The notes beneath the pieces are model-generated. The model saw nothing but the letters and a program-made list of their open reading frames with translations. It made no database searches and was not told the DNA's origin. 64,000 nt of DNA from Stagonosporopsis chrysanthemi (Eukaryota; Ascomycota; Dothideomycetes; Pleosporales; Didymellaceae), in the NCBI GenBank assembly GCA_022560025.1, contig JAFISE010000073.1:88021-152020 (forward strand), given 5' to 3'. A program made the translations under genes and the position numbers. Below are positions 22,467 to 33,920 of this stretch, in pieces. Within the stretch, counting starts at the first letter, position 1, and every line of letters starts with the position of its first letter.

Positions 22467-24456
22467 ATGTGTACGCTCGACAGTGTTGAAGGGCTCTCTG
22501 AAGTCATTGGTCGAGCGATTCAGGAGCACCTAGAGCGGTCCAATATCAACATAGCATGGCCGCAAATAGACGGTTTAGTCCGCCCTATCCTCCGCGTCGA
22601 AGCCTTCCTTGAAGATGCCGGACCGGCCAATAACTCGAGCCCACGCTCAGAGAGAGTGGCATCGGTAAGTACAAACGATGATTCCCCTTCAATTCAGTCT
22701 ATACAGTGCGCAGGTGCAGCAGCAGCGCTGAAAGGTTGCTGCGTGATCAGTCAGGACGCACGGTGCGATCTTATGCACTTGGGTTGCCTAACCACGATGG
22801 CTGACTTGAAAGCAGAGAACACTGGAACTGTCAGGCATAATGACTCCGGGCCCCTCGAGAAGCCCAACCGTCCCTTTCCAGGACCATGAAATGATGTCGC
22901 CGAATCTCGATACGCAGTCACTCAGCTCAGATGCTGCTGAAGAGGCCAATGATACTTCCGACTCCCGTCGGAAGGGTACGGGTGGTCTGAGAATATCGCA
23001 AAATCAAAACATCCAGGAGGATCACAGCGAGCATCAACGACAGATGCAGGTCGATGCAAGAAACTTTCCAAAGCGAAAGAAAATAGCATCTGAGAAGTTC
23101 GTCTTTCAACCTTCCACACTTGACAAGCTGATCATCGGTATCTGGGAACAACTTCACGGCTCCATCAACCTCGACCCGAAAGCTATATTCGAGCAGTTTC
23201 AGATTGCTCCCATGGCATCTTCGGAAGTCGTACACCATAGTGCGGCCGATGTAACGACGACGAATATGTTGGGCACAACAAATGACAGCATTCACGACTC
23301 ATTCAGCCAGATGAATGTTTTTTGTCGTAAAGTCACACAGGCTAGCCGCGTATGCCGGTCTATCGAGATGATTGTGCAGGCACGATGGACAGAGCTGTTC
23401 GAAGAGCAGATCCACTTCCGCACCACTGCCGTGCCCGAATTGTCGGCCACCAAACACAGAAAGTCCGTTTTCATGGAAGCGTGTCAGGACTTTGGATGGT
23501 CGGAGAAAGAGTTGCGAAACAAGATGGCGATCTGGCGAGGCTACAAGGAGGTCAAGGATGCGGCTGGTTGGTCCGCTCTTGTCTTCGCCGGCATGGGTAT
23601 ATACCGATTCTGCAAGTACCGCGTCGGCTTTGAGAAAGATGCGATGAAACGACTGCGGAACCTACGCAAGAGGCTGGAGGTGGCTGCAGATACTTTGCAT
23701 CCATGTTGGCGGCAGTTGTTAGCCATTGTCGGGGAGCCGTCCACACTCAAATTTCCAGGCCATCCCCATGAGTGGGTAGTCTTTGAGGACGGCACAGACC
23801 CAATCCCCTTGCGGCAAACATACCTGGACCACAATCGCTATTTTGCTTTCGAACATGTCGATGAATCCATCATCGACGAGTCGGCTTGGGGCTGCGAGGA
23901 TCCGCGATGGGTACCTCAAACTGACACCATCGCCCGAACTAATGGTCAATACAAATGTGCATCTTGCGGTGAGCAACAATCAGACGATCCCAAGTTGAAC
24001 ACCTGCTTCTGCTTTCCGTCGCTGTTCGGCTGTGTCAAGCGTAAACCTGCCCCTGTTCAAGTGTTTCGCACTCCGGATGGCAAAAATAACGGGCTGTTGG
24101 CTTTGACATCATTCGAACGCGGAGCCGCGATTGGAGAGCTTGTTGGTTTGATAACAAAAGGTGTGAGCGGTCGTGATGTTATGGACAGCTCCACGCCGCT
24201 TGCCAACTATCAAATTTGGCAAGAGAGAATCGGAAACTACACGCGTTTTGCAAATCACAGCTGCAAGGCGAACGCGCAGTCATCAACATTCACATGGCTT
24301 GACACTCAGAGAGTGATCTTCGTCAGCAAAGGAATCGAGGCTGGAACAGAAATAACGCTGGATTACGGTGACAAGTATTGGGCTGGTCTGGACAAAGCGT
24401 GTCTTTGTGGCGAGTCGTGCTGTAGATATAGGACTAGAGATCGCTCGCTGATCTAG
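22467..24456 (+). CDS. SET-domain protein (putative lysine methyltransferase)
   Basis: Two exons (22467-22664, 22816-24456) joined over a 151-nt intron (GTAAGT to GAAAGCAG, with branch CCTAACC) give 612 residues. This intron length is the simplest that brings both frames into phase. A 12-nt extra exon inside it cannot be excluded. The SET core is at about 482-585: NNGLLALTSFERGAAIGEL, then TRFANHSCKANA (the NHSC motif, 546-549, for the cofactor pocket) and GTEITLDYGDKYW. A post-SET-like Cys cluster (CLCGESCCR) ends the protein and a Cys group (CASCGEQQ, then CFCFP) precedes the SET domain; both could bind zinc. The middle region (about 190-370) is helical and unassigned. The substrate, histone or not, is unknown. 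Confidence 0.8.
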
Positions 24457-24679
24457 AAGATGATTGGGAGAACCATAAACAAAAATTCCATGACCGAATG
24501 TTTCAACGAAGACGTGACGACAAACGAGAACAGAGCTATCAACTTGCCGCAGATGCGGCAACGCTAAGCCAATATAGCGTTATCGATAACACTAGCGCCA
24601 TGCCTCACAAAATTTCTGGGTAGACACCGGCGCCAGCAAACAGCTCGCTGTTTTCCCTCACCCACAAATCACTCCGGAA

Positions 24680-26236
24680 ATGCACAAGATGGCGCGAGAT
24701 GATTCAGACTTTAGCTCATCAGATGAGGAAATTCTGGAGCATCAAGTAGGCTCGAGGAAGAGAAGAAAGCTTTCGCCCAACGCCGACTTGGAGCTTTCTT
24801 CTGGAGACATCCACGATGTCGCGCCAACTTCCCTGCTACCGATATCAACACTCTCGAGGATTAAGACGAAACCGCAGGCCATTCAACAAGGCGACAAACC
24901 TATCAAGCCACTGCAGTCATCTGGTCCAGCCACGAAGGAGAAGTTAAGCTTTGCATCCATTGATGTAGCCCCATGGCTCGTTGCCTCGCTTTCGTCTATG
25001 GAAATCAAGAGACCTACTGGTATCCAAGCCGCCTGCATTCCCGAGATTCTAAAAGGTCGAGATTGTATTGGAGGCAGCCGAACCGGTACGGGTAAAACCG
25101 TGGCGTTCTCTGTACCTATCATGCAGAAGTGGGCAGAGGATCCTGTGGGCATTTTTGGTCTGATCATCACGCCGACACGAGAGCTGGCAATTCAAATCTT
25201 TGAACAAATCAAGGCAATCTCGGCTCCCCAGTCAATGAAGCCAGTCTTGATCACAGGTGGAGCAGACCAGCGAGAGCAGGCTATCAACCTGGCATCAAGA
25301 CCGCACATTGTTGTGGCTACACCAGGACGTCTTGCAGAACATATCAAGACTTCTGGAGAAGACACTGTATGCGGGTTGCGTCGTGTCAAGTTCGTTGTCT
25401 TCGACGAGGCTGATCGATTGCTCACACCCGGAAAAGGTAGCATGCTTCCAGATCTCGAAACCTGCCTTTCCATTGTACCACCGCCATCGCAACGTCAAAC
25501 GCTTCTATTCACAGCTACAGTCACACCTGAAGTACTCGCACTGAAAGAACAACCACGTCCTGGTCGGCCCCCAATCTTCGTATGCGAAGTCGACACAGAA
25601 GACCTTGCGGTCCCGCCAAAGCTGCAGCAGAAGTATATCCAGACGCCTGTCACACACAAGGAATGTTACCTGCATGTCGCCCTCGAGACACCAGAGAATC
25701 TCAAAAAGTCGGTCATTATCTTCTGCAATCGCACGAAGACAGCTACTCTACTGGAACACATGCTTCGACTGCTTGATCACCGGGTGACAGCTCTGCACTC
25801 CGGCCTCAAGCAGTCTGACCGTGTCAACAACCTCGCCCGCTTCCGTGCCCAAGCCGCCCGAATCCTTGTCGCAACCGATGTCGCAGCTCGAGGTCTTGAT
25901 ATCCCGGAGGTCGCGCTAGTGATTAACTACGATGTGCCTCGCGATCCGGACGACTACATTCATCGTGTCGGTCGTACAGCTCGTGCCGGACGTGTGGGAA
26001 CCAGCATCACCTTGATAGGACAGCGCGATGTTGAGTTGATCCTTGCTATTGAAAAACGCGTGGGCAAGAAGATGGAAGAGTACGACGAGGAAGGAGTCAG
26101 CATTGAAGGCAGAGTCGTACGCGACGCATTGAAGCCAGTCACAGAGAAGAAGCGTGAAGCCATGTTGCAAATTGAGGAAGGTCGTGATGTGCTGGGCAAG
26201 AGAAAGACTGGTATGCAGAAGCGCAGGACGAATTAG
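24680..26236 (+). CDS. DBP8: ATP-dependent DEAD-box RNA helicase Dbp8
   Basis: Nucleolar helicase for 18S rRNA processing and small-subunit assembly, by similarity to yeast Dbp8. Intronless, 518 residues. Motifs in order: Q motif ([19 protein letters not shown], then [16 protein letters not shown], about 89-124), motif I SRTGTGKT (133-140), Ia TPTRELA, TPGR, DEAD, TAT (Thr in place of the usual Ser of SAT), then in RecA2 [26 protein letters not shown] and [11 protein letters not shown]. The N-terminal 85 residues are acidic/basic and disordered. A second Met (codon 4) is also a possible start. The Dbp8 assignment rests on the [22 protein letters not shown] region and the short C-terminal tail ending [23 protein letters not shown]. 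Confidence 0.93.
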   Translation: MHKMARDDSDFSSSDEEILEHQVGSRKRRKLSPNADLELSSGDIHDVAPTSLLPISTLSRIKTKPQAIQQGDKPIKPLQSSGPATKEKLSFASIDVAPWLVASLSSMEIKRPTGIQAACIPEILKGRDCIGGSRTGTGKTVAFSVPIMQKWAEDPVGIFGLIITPTRELAIQIFEQIKAISAPQSMKPVLITGGADQREQAINLASRPHIVVATPGRLAEHIKTSGEDTVCGLRRVKFVVFDEADRLLTPGKGSMLPDLETCLSIVPPPSQRQTLLFTATVTPEVLALKEQPRPGRPPIFVCEVDTEDLAVPPKLQQKYIQTPVTHKECYLHVALETPENLKKSVIIFCNRTKTATLLEHMLRLLDHRVTALHSGLKQSDRVNNLARFRAQAARILVATDVAARGLDIPEVALVINYDVPRDPDDYIHRVGRTARAGRVGTSITLIGQRDVELILAIEKRVGKKMEEYDEEGVSIEGRVVRDALKPVTEKKREAMLQIEEGRDVLGKRKTGMQKRRTN

Positions 26237-26629
26237 CAACAGCAGTGTAGCCTTAGGTCGAAATCTTACATTCAGGTACCTTGAACATCCTCGAAATGCC
26301 TGCGCAAGCCTGCAGATTCTTTTTCTCGCATGTATTTTTCTACAACCCATACTGCTACACGCTGCAGAAGCTCTTTTGGTGAACCCTGATACTCGATGGT
26401 AGCCAATCAGCAGCTCACGATTACCACCGACACTTTCGAACGCAAGCAGCTGCCAACCTGGCTAACGGCCCATGGGACCCACATGCTCGCAAAGTATTAC
26501 CACAATACCAGAGCAGAACTCACATGTTGTAAGAGTCATTGCGAGGTCCATTGATGAGACGGGGTATATGAGTATATAAGCAAGGAGGTACAGGTAGAAG
26601 CACCATGCACACCTACAAGTATTTCAGCA
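26237..26629. other. Intergenic, 393 bp, with promoter of the FMN-binding gene
   Basis: Holds the Dbp8 3' end and the upstream region of the next gene with a clear TATA box, listed separately. No gene-like frame. Confidence 0.5.
26573..26580 (+). promoter_or_regulatory. TATA box (TATATAAG)
   Basis: Perfect TATATAAG 50 nt before the start codon of the FMN-binding protein gene. If the transcript starts about 30 nt downstream, the mRNA leader would be very short. Confidence 0.6.
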
Positions 26630-27459
26630 ATGGCATCACCTTCGTACCCCAAAACAGCACTCAACAAGCTCGGCCGACTGGCTAACAGAGGTACGATCCT
26701 ACTCACTCAGAAGTTCACAAGTATCATCTCAATCTAACTTACATAGGCACATACGACTATGCAACCATCCACACCCTCATTGACACCTGTCCGGTTCTCC
26801 ACATCTCTTTCAATGACCCCACACACCCCTTCCCTGTTGTCCTTCCCATGCTAGGTTGCACCGGTTCCTTCGCATCCCAGGCCGCTGATCCACTCACCAG
26901 CGCCCAAGACCTCTACATCCACGGGTACGTCTCCGGGCGCCTCTTCAAGCAGAGCAAAGAAACCGCCCCCCAGGGTCTTCCAATAGCAGTCACAGCCACC
27001 TTCCTCGACGGCCTCGTCCTTGCCCTCTCCCCCTTCCACAACTCCTGTAACTACCGCTCCGCCATCGCCTACGGATACGCCTCGCTTGTCACAGACGAGG
27101 CGGAGGCGCTGTACGCCATGCAGCGCATCACCGACAACATCATCCCTGGCCGTTGGGAGAAGAGCAGAGGTCCTCCCACTAAAGCGGAGCTGAGTTCGAC
27201 ATCGATTCTGAAGGTGCGGATTGAGTCTGCAAGTGCGAAGGTGAGGGATGGTGGGCCGTCGGAGGATCGTGCGGATTTGAAGGATGAAGCGTTGGTGGGG
27301 CGCACTTGGACAGGGGTGGTACCGTACTGGGGGACATGGGGCGAGCCGGTTGAGGGAGCGCAGAATGGGTGTCGTGAGGTGGAAGAGTATATTGAGGAGT
27401 GGAGGGTTAGGGAGACTGTGAAGGCAAGGCAATATGCCTTTGAAGCTGTTGAAAAGTAG
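26630..27459 (+). CDS. FMN-binding split-barrel protein (pyridoxamine 5'-phosphate oxidase-like)
   Basis: Two exons (26630-26690, 26747-27459) give 257 residues. The start MASPSYPKTALNKLGRLANRG joined to TYDYATIHTLIDTCPVLHISF is the standard opening of the flavin-nucleotide-binding family (related to bacterial Nim nitroimidazole reductases). Further motifs: HPFPVVLPMLG, LYIHGYVSGRLFK, PIAVTATFLDGLVLALSPFHNSCNYRSAIAYGYA (barrel and flavin site), and the C-terminal GRTWTGVVPYWGTWGEPV. The frame includes no intron beyond the first. An out-of-frame ATG at 26605 overlaps the start. Its role in fungi is not settled; a flavin-dependent reductase or flavin-storage function is an inference. It converges on a P450 gene. 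Confidence 0.88.
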
Positions 27460-27793
27460 GGGAGTTTTCCCATGTTGCAGAGAAAGCGGCTCGCAACTTC
27501 GCATTATAGGCAGGAGGTACTCAAGTAATCCCAGATTTCTATTTGTAAATCCTGAAAAACGACGCGTCTCTATGGTCAGCATACCTCGAACTGCAAAGCT
27601 TGCATTGATATACTATACGGGCATTTTGAGCTGACCGACTTAGAAGTTGTAGCTCAATTTCTCCATGACATGAAAGTGGGACATTGCACAAATAAATTCA
27701 CGAGAACTGGGCGGGCGCTGGTATCTAAAAAACATTTTGCTACATAACGCTTGAACGCTGGATCGGTATCTCATTGCCACAACCATGGCTCTT
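27460..27793. other. Intergenic between convergent genes
   Basis: 334 bp, relatively AT-rich, holding the 3' ends of the FMN-binding and P450 genes. Nothing else seen. Confidence 0.4.
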
Positions 27794-29475
27794 CTACGCA
27801 GCCTTCACAACACGCGGCCTGAAGCGTGTATTGAAGTTTCTCTGCGTCACAAACCATGCATTGTGCGTCTTCCACTCGGCGCCAGGGTACTCAAGCTCAA
27901 TCTCAAACCTCCTCAAGAAGCTGGGGACCAACTTGTAGATCTCCAACAGGCTGATGTTCTTGCCGATACACGTCCTTGCACCCGCCCCGAATTGCAGCAT
28001 ACTCCCCTTCATTTCCTTGAGCTTTTCCGGGCTAGCATCCAGCCATCGCTCAGGCCGGAAGGTGTCGACGTCTGATCCGAAGACTTCAGGGCGGCGGTGG
28101 ACCACCCATGCGTTACAGCCAACGATTGTGCCGCCAGGCACAAAAGTGTCGACGATCTGCATGCCCTGCGCAGGTACAACGCGCTCGAGGATCAGGCCTG
28201 GTGCGGGGTGAAGACGGAAGGACTCTTGCACGACAGCATCCAGATAGGGCAGTTTTTGGGCCTCGGGCCAAGATACAGTCTTGTCTTCGCGCTCCTCAAT
28301 GGCCCCGTTTGCTACGGCGTCGTCGAGTTCGCGCATCAGCTTGGCGTACACCTGCGGGTGCTTGACGAGGAAGTAGAAGACCGCAGAGAGCGAGATGGCT
28401 GTGGTCTCGGAGCCGGCAAATACCATAGATGTGCATGTGGAGAGGATGCGGTTGTCATCCATGAAGGGGTGGTCGTGGGAAGCTTGAGCAAACTTGGAGA
28501 GCAGATCGATACCGCGAGGGTTAGCACGCTCGTCGTCCGAGAGACCGAACTTCTTGACCTTGGATACTTGTTGGGCGCGCTCATTAGAACGAGAAAGCGC
28601 AAAGAGAGTGACAGGATGGACACGCTTGTCGAGACCGATGCGTTGAGCGAAGAGACTAATAGGGTTCTTCCAGAGCAGGCGGTCGAGGATGGGCATTTGG
28701 CCGACCTGTAGCATTGTAAGGGGGCGCACTGATATCGAGAACACTGAATTACATACCGGTGCAACGTAGTCGAAAAACTTGCCCAAGAACCCGATGATGT
28801 TGTCGATGTCCTTGTTGCCCTCCACAAAACCAAGGCGCTTGCTCCATGTCAAGTCCCCGATGACATCAAACGCAAAGAACTGCAACCACTGACTGAAATT
28901 GCAGATTTGACCACTGCTGGTAAACATATCCTCAGTCTTGTCGAGCCAGTAAGTGAGCGTTGAATTGACTAGTGGCTCATAGTTGACCAGCGAGCTCATA
29001 GCGAACGCATTGTTGACACAGCGACGGTACTTGGCGTGGAAATCCTCGTCGGTGGTCGAGAAGAGAGAAAGAAGAGCTTTGCCATTGGCGACAGCACCTT
29101 GGACTGGGTAGAAGTCCGACTAACGCAACATCAAACTCTGTTCAGGACTGCGACCATCAACAAACGTACCTTGTAAACACCTTTGTTCAGGCCATAGATG
29201 GCCTTGATGGCTTTTGGGTCTGCAAAAGATAGGACATTCGGCCCTAGTCTTACGATGTCGCCATGCTCCCGATGTAAAGCCAGCGTGGTCCACTGGTGGT
29301 TCTTCTTTGACACGTCCCTTAGTCTCCACCAATTACTGTATCCTGCTAATGTTGGACCAGGGTACCTGTTCAGTCCTTTCCAGTACTTATTGCTGATAAG
29401 ATGGCCTGCGACCAGTGATACTAGCACAATAGGCCAGTATCGTACGAGAAATGGTAATACTTCGTTGAGAAGCAT
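27794..29475 (-). CDS. Cytochrome P450 (pisatin demethylase-like family)
   Basis: Haem monooxygenase anchored in the endoplasmic reticulum. Three exons (29475-29170, 29119-28757, 28705-27794) give 526 residues. The N-terminal anchor is VLPFLVRYWPIVLVSLVAG, followed by a Pro-rich hinge (RYPGPTLAG). The I-helix is AGSETTA, the K-helix ESFR (ExxR), and the Cys ligand loop FGAGARTCIGK at about 462-472 (Cys469). The KNISLLEIYKLVPSFLRRFEIEL tail resembles fungal pisatin demethylase/benzoate-hydroxylase-like P450s. The splice YK-SDFYPVQG restores the B region, and the in-frame intron at 28756-28706 would otherwise insert 17 foreign residues. No biosynthetic backbone gene is nearby, so a lone detoxification role is as likely as secondary metabolism. 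Confidence 0.92.
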
Positions 29476-32400
29476 GGTTGTGGTAGCCTCAGGTCAAATG
29501 CCAGAAAACCTATAGTTGAAAATGAAGGTAGAAGTTCAGATGAAGGCATATTGGCTTGGGGGACGACATGCTGTTATTTCATGCCATCGACCGGGCGAGA
29601 TTTGACACGTCTGCTTCGGTTTACGTGTATTAGGTCATGCAAGGCTGGAGTCGGCAGTTGTGAAATGATGCTAAGACTGGCGGCTTTCATGATGCTGTGG
29701 GGCCCCGGGCCCCTGCGGACTCGGAACATGGGGTTTTGTAGGGGCGGGGAAATCCCTCAACACCATGATGTTTGTTCTGTAGGGGTTACTAAGGCCTCAA
29801 ATTTGACCCGATAATGACAGATCTATCGTAGTTACGTCGTGCCTCCTATGATGACATGGAAGAAAGCTGCGACATGCTCCTTGATCAATATACATCGCTT
29901 GATCTAGCCTCCATGCGTGAAACCTTGGAAGGCGCGACAGCATTCCGATCTTTCCGTTCTATTGTGAACTACCGGCGATGTCAGTTTTGATAATACCAAG
30001 GTCTTGAAAGATATCGGCAGTTGTCACTTGCTCGGCAGATGCGCTGTGTTGTTCTTTCCGTCTGCTGATTAAGGGATCCCCGCTAAGCTTAGTTTTACAC
30101 GTGACTTTTCCGAGGCTATCGTCGACACGTGAATGCCTTCACAGTCGTTCAAGATCTGTTATACTCAATGGTCTTAATGGTATGATCTTGGAAGAGTCGA
30201 CTTGCGATCTCTGTCTCGGCGCGATGCACAACACAGATCTATAGACATAAGTTTTCTGGGCGCATAAGGCATATTTCGATTGTAGGAAGTTGTTTAATGA
30301 AGCAACACCCTTGAACTGCACATGAACAGTGTACGAAGACATCTCACGTGGATAAACCATATATAGTGAACAAGCCAGACGCGAGATCTATCTTCGGTAA
30401 GGCGCTGCTTTGTCTGTACGCAGTCCGGGTAATTTGGGGAGAATTTAACCATGGACGCCAGAGTGCTTTTAAGCTAGCACCTCCTATACAGAAGCACCAG
30501 GCAAACCAGTGTTGCTTACCCACCAGTGGCTGAAGTGGTGATGCGAAGACATCTATGCATAGTGTTGACTGATGTCAGCAATCCTTAACATTGCTGAGGC
30601 AGAGTCAGGTCTTGCCGCTGCTGTGCTACTTGCTAGTTTGCTCTCGCACCTATTGCTTGCTTCGATATGTGTCCCGCTATGTTTCCTGCTGGTTACCGTG
30701 TGCCAGGTATATAATTAGTGCATAGTCGGAGACATCATACACAGACCGCAGGGGAGACAGTACCGTTCGATGCATAGCGGAGGATCAAGAGGATTTGGAC
30801 GGTGGTTGCAAGCAATACCATGATCCCTGGTGCATGTGGGTGTCAAACAAGGGCATGTTTTGCGAAGCGCCGACATTGAAGAGTGATGGAGTGTGGATCG
30901 CCGAGCACCGTACGGCAGCAACCTGATATGCGGGACGTGTTGTGATATTGCTTGTGCAATATTGTCGACCAGTCCAAGCCTCGTAATCACTTTTGCGACT
31001 GTGCCCGCAGTCACCAAGTGCAAGGAGGTTCATTGAAGGTTACCGAGCAACCTCATCTTCCGAGCTCCCCGATCGCTTAGCCTGTACCCTTTCATCAGAT
31101 TTGATCCTCGAAGTGGATGCCTGCAAACATCTAGATCTCAGGGTTGTAGGCTTCCGACATCCTCGGCCGTCCAGCCCTGCAGTTCAGGGATCCATACAAT
31201 CGCAAGACCAGCACACCATCACCATTTTTAGGATGGCCAGACCAGATCTTGGCCCTTCTTCGGAGCAATCTTACCACAAACACACTCATCCATCCGAACC
31301 TCGAGCCCTGGTCCTGTTGCTTTTCAACAACTTCCCGATTCAGTCCGAGATGCATCTGTGTTGCTAAGTGGTGACGACTATTATCAGCACAACTCCCTGA
31401 AGACCGGTTGATGAAAGACAACGCCATCTACAACATCTGAAACATATACGGGCGAGCAGCCCATATCTTGAACGGTGTGTCCTGCATGTGAAGAGGTACG
31501 TCCGTCCACAAACATGCCGTCCCGTGGGGTGAGGAACGTGCAATGAGGCTTGCAGCGGCTTGCGCGACTTTCGTGAGCGAACCGTCCCCACAACGAATGC
31601 CGTGCAGAGATGCGCCATTGAGCACACTGTGTTCGCAAGCGTACGAGCGAAGACGCTGTGTGTGCTTGCTTGATGCAAGTGCTCAGCATAGATGCCTGTG
31701 ATTGTAGACGAGGTCGAAAGCCACTACAGTCAACGGAAAGAGAACAGGCCCATCCATGTGACCGCAAAAATACGAAGCGTGGAGAAGAGAAAAACGAAGA
31801 GTGGATGACTGCGCTGGAAAAACCTGATAGCCGGTCGACCGCATATTTCGTCCTCTAAGACTTGCTGGCGGCTGGGTGAGTCAGGCAGCTCCACGTCGGC
31901 CTGCATGCCGCATGTACCGACAGCAACACGCCGCCAGGTTCTGAAACGGCGCTGAATTGTCTGCAGAAGCGGGCAGATACTGGCGATAGTGCTGTGGTTG
32001 AAAGCCAGACGTCACTTCTAAGATCTGGCAGTGAGGATGAAGCCTGCAATGAGAGATGTGGAGACGCCGCTTGAGGGAGCCGGCTTTAGCGCAAGTCTTT
32101 GACCCTTGTCGAGCTGAGCATCTAGAAAGAGCAAAGAGCAACATCACCAAATTCATGCTCTCCATGCACAAACCTGCGGCCATACTACGTAGTACTGCGC
32201 ACATCGGAGTGCCAGCGAATCTAGTCCGCCACAATGGCTCAGTGTTCTCCACAGTCCACGTCTTTCGTGAGGCACAGAAAGCGTGCAGGTTTCGGAGCGT
32301 CTTTTGCAACTATGTGCATAGTTTGAAACATGGCAGAAGCATAATGCTAACAACGTAAGAACTCAGAGGCGCAGGAGGGTCTTTTGACAGGTCAACCCAG

Positions 32401-33920
32401 GACTGTTAGCACTTGCGTAATCCGCCTCGGAGGCCTTCCGTTGGGGAGCGACAGTGAGAGCGAGGATACCAATGGCAGACGATGGCTGAGGACAGCAAAC
32501 AATTCCTGAAACAAATTCTCCTTTTCACATACTCTCCTGCAGGTAATTTCAATTACGACCGTTCATGATCAGCAGTAGCATCGGCCGGAAGTGCTGGAAG
32601 AACAGCTCCGGAAGCTCGAAGTCGGCGCGTCCGAGATCTGCTCTTTGCTGCCAGCACAGCCTCATCGGCTATCCTGTCAGGTGGCGCATGACTGCCGGAC
32701 TCTCCGTGTGAGCAGCAATGCATCGTCATAGCGTCTTATGTTGCTCGAGCAGGTTGCTATCGCGCAAGGGCTCTTGCTTCAGCACGCGCTCAAAAGTACT
32801 CGACGATGGCACCGGGAACTGGAGTGATTCAGGGCAGCGCCTGGACGTTACGATCACATGAGAGCGGCTTTGCTAGAGTCTTTCCCAGCAGATGTTATCC
32901 TTGCTCTGATCCCTGCTGAGTCCAGTGATTGGGTAACTCGATTATGCCCATCGCTAACCAAGACCCACTGCACTGCCCAACGACAACGCCCACCTTCGTC
33001 AAGCCTTTGAGACTCCACGAGCAGCCGGCCTCTTTGTCGCCCTCCCTGAAGGGGCGTCGCTGAAACGGGCAGCAACGCCGCTGCAGTGCATGCTTCCTGT
33101 GGACGCTCGAGGTAAGCTTCTGGAATTCGCACGACGCCGAAGCTCGAGGCCCAGCAGTAAGCGCAGACTCCCAGAGGTTACAGGCACCCTCCTCGCGCAA
33201 ATCGCGTGTATAGCGGCCTGGCTGCTGCCGGTGGTGGGCCGCTGGGCCTGCGGTACCCTGCGGGCCTTCAAGCAAGTTCTCGGCGAATACACAGGCACGG
33301 CGAGCGCCTGCTCAGCTGCCATGGTCAGGGCCGAGGACTACGCACAACTGCATCATCGCTCAATCATTATGCTTTCGACTACCTCGCGCTCGCGTAGCGA
33401 TGGACCGATCGACCACCGTTTTGGTCGTCATCTCCGTCTGCATGGCTCAGAGTAACATTTCGCGAACACAGGGCATCGAAATCTCCTGTACGCAGGTATC
33501 CGCCTGTCCGCGCGTGCGCAACGCGGTCCCTCCGTTCAGGTCAGCTTAGACCCGACTAAACCTGCAGCTACAGGCCTTGCAATATGCACGTAAAAGCGAG
33601 CTAGATGCGCAGTGCAGCAAAATGGGGCAGTGTACCGGGGTGCTCTGGCCACGCCGACCAACCCATGATCGACGCCTGTAGGTCTTAAGAAAGATCCTAC
33701 CCTCACACTAGCTATCCTCCACCTCCCACCTCGCCCTTCCCCCTCCCCATTCGTCCGCCCTCTTGTCTCCTCTCTACCTCTACGGCGAGCCTTGAACAAC
33801 CATATCCGCCTGAGACAACGGTTTTTTTATTCTTTCGTTTGTTCCCTCGATTTTTTGTTGATTCTTCCGTCCCATCTAATATTGCCGCCTCGCACCGCAC
33901 CACGCACCGACCACTTCACC
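29476..33920. other. 4.4-kb interval without a recognisable gene
   Basis: Many short frames exist on both strands, but none is protein-like, splices to a family domain, or exceeds what chance gives. No rRNA, tRNA, transposon terminal repeats or low-GC repeat-mutated tract is visible. The last 200 bp before 33921 are pyrimidine-rich. Confidence 0.5.
33714..33781 (+). promoter_or_regulatory. Pyrimidine-rich (CT) promoter tract
   Basis: Nearly all C and T on the plus strand, about 140-210 bp before the start codon at 33921. CT tracts of this type precede transcription starts of well-expressed genes in filamentous fungi. Confidence 0.5.

Noticed and set aside
29476..33920. Possible transposon relic or secondary-metabolism backbone next to the P450
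   Set aside because: No transposase, reverse transcriptase, PKS or NRPS motif in any frame and no terminal repeats seen by eye.
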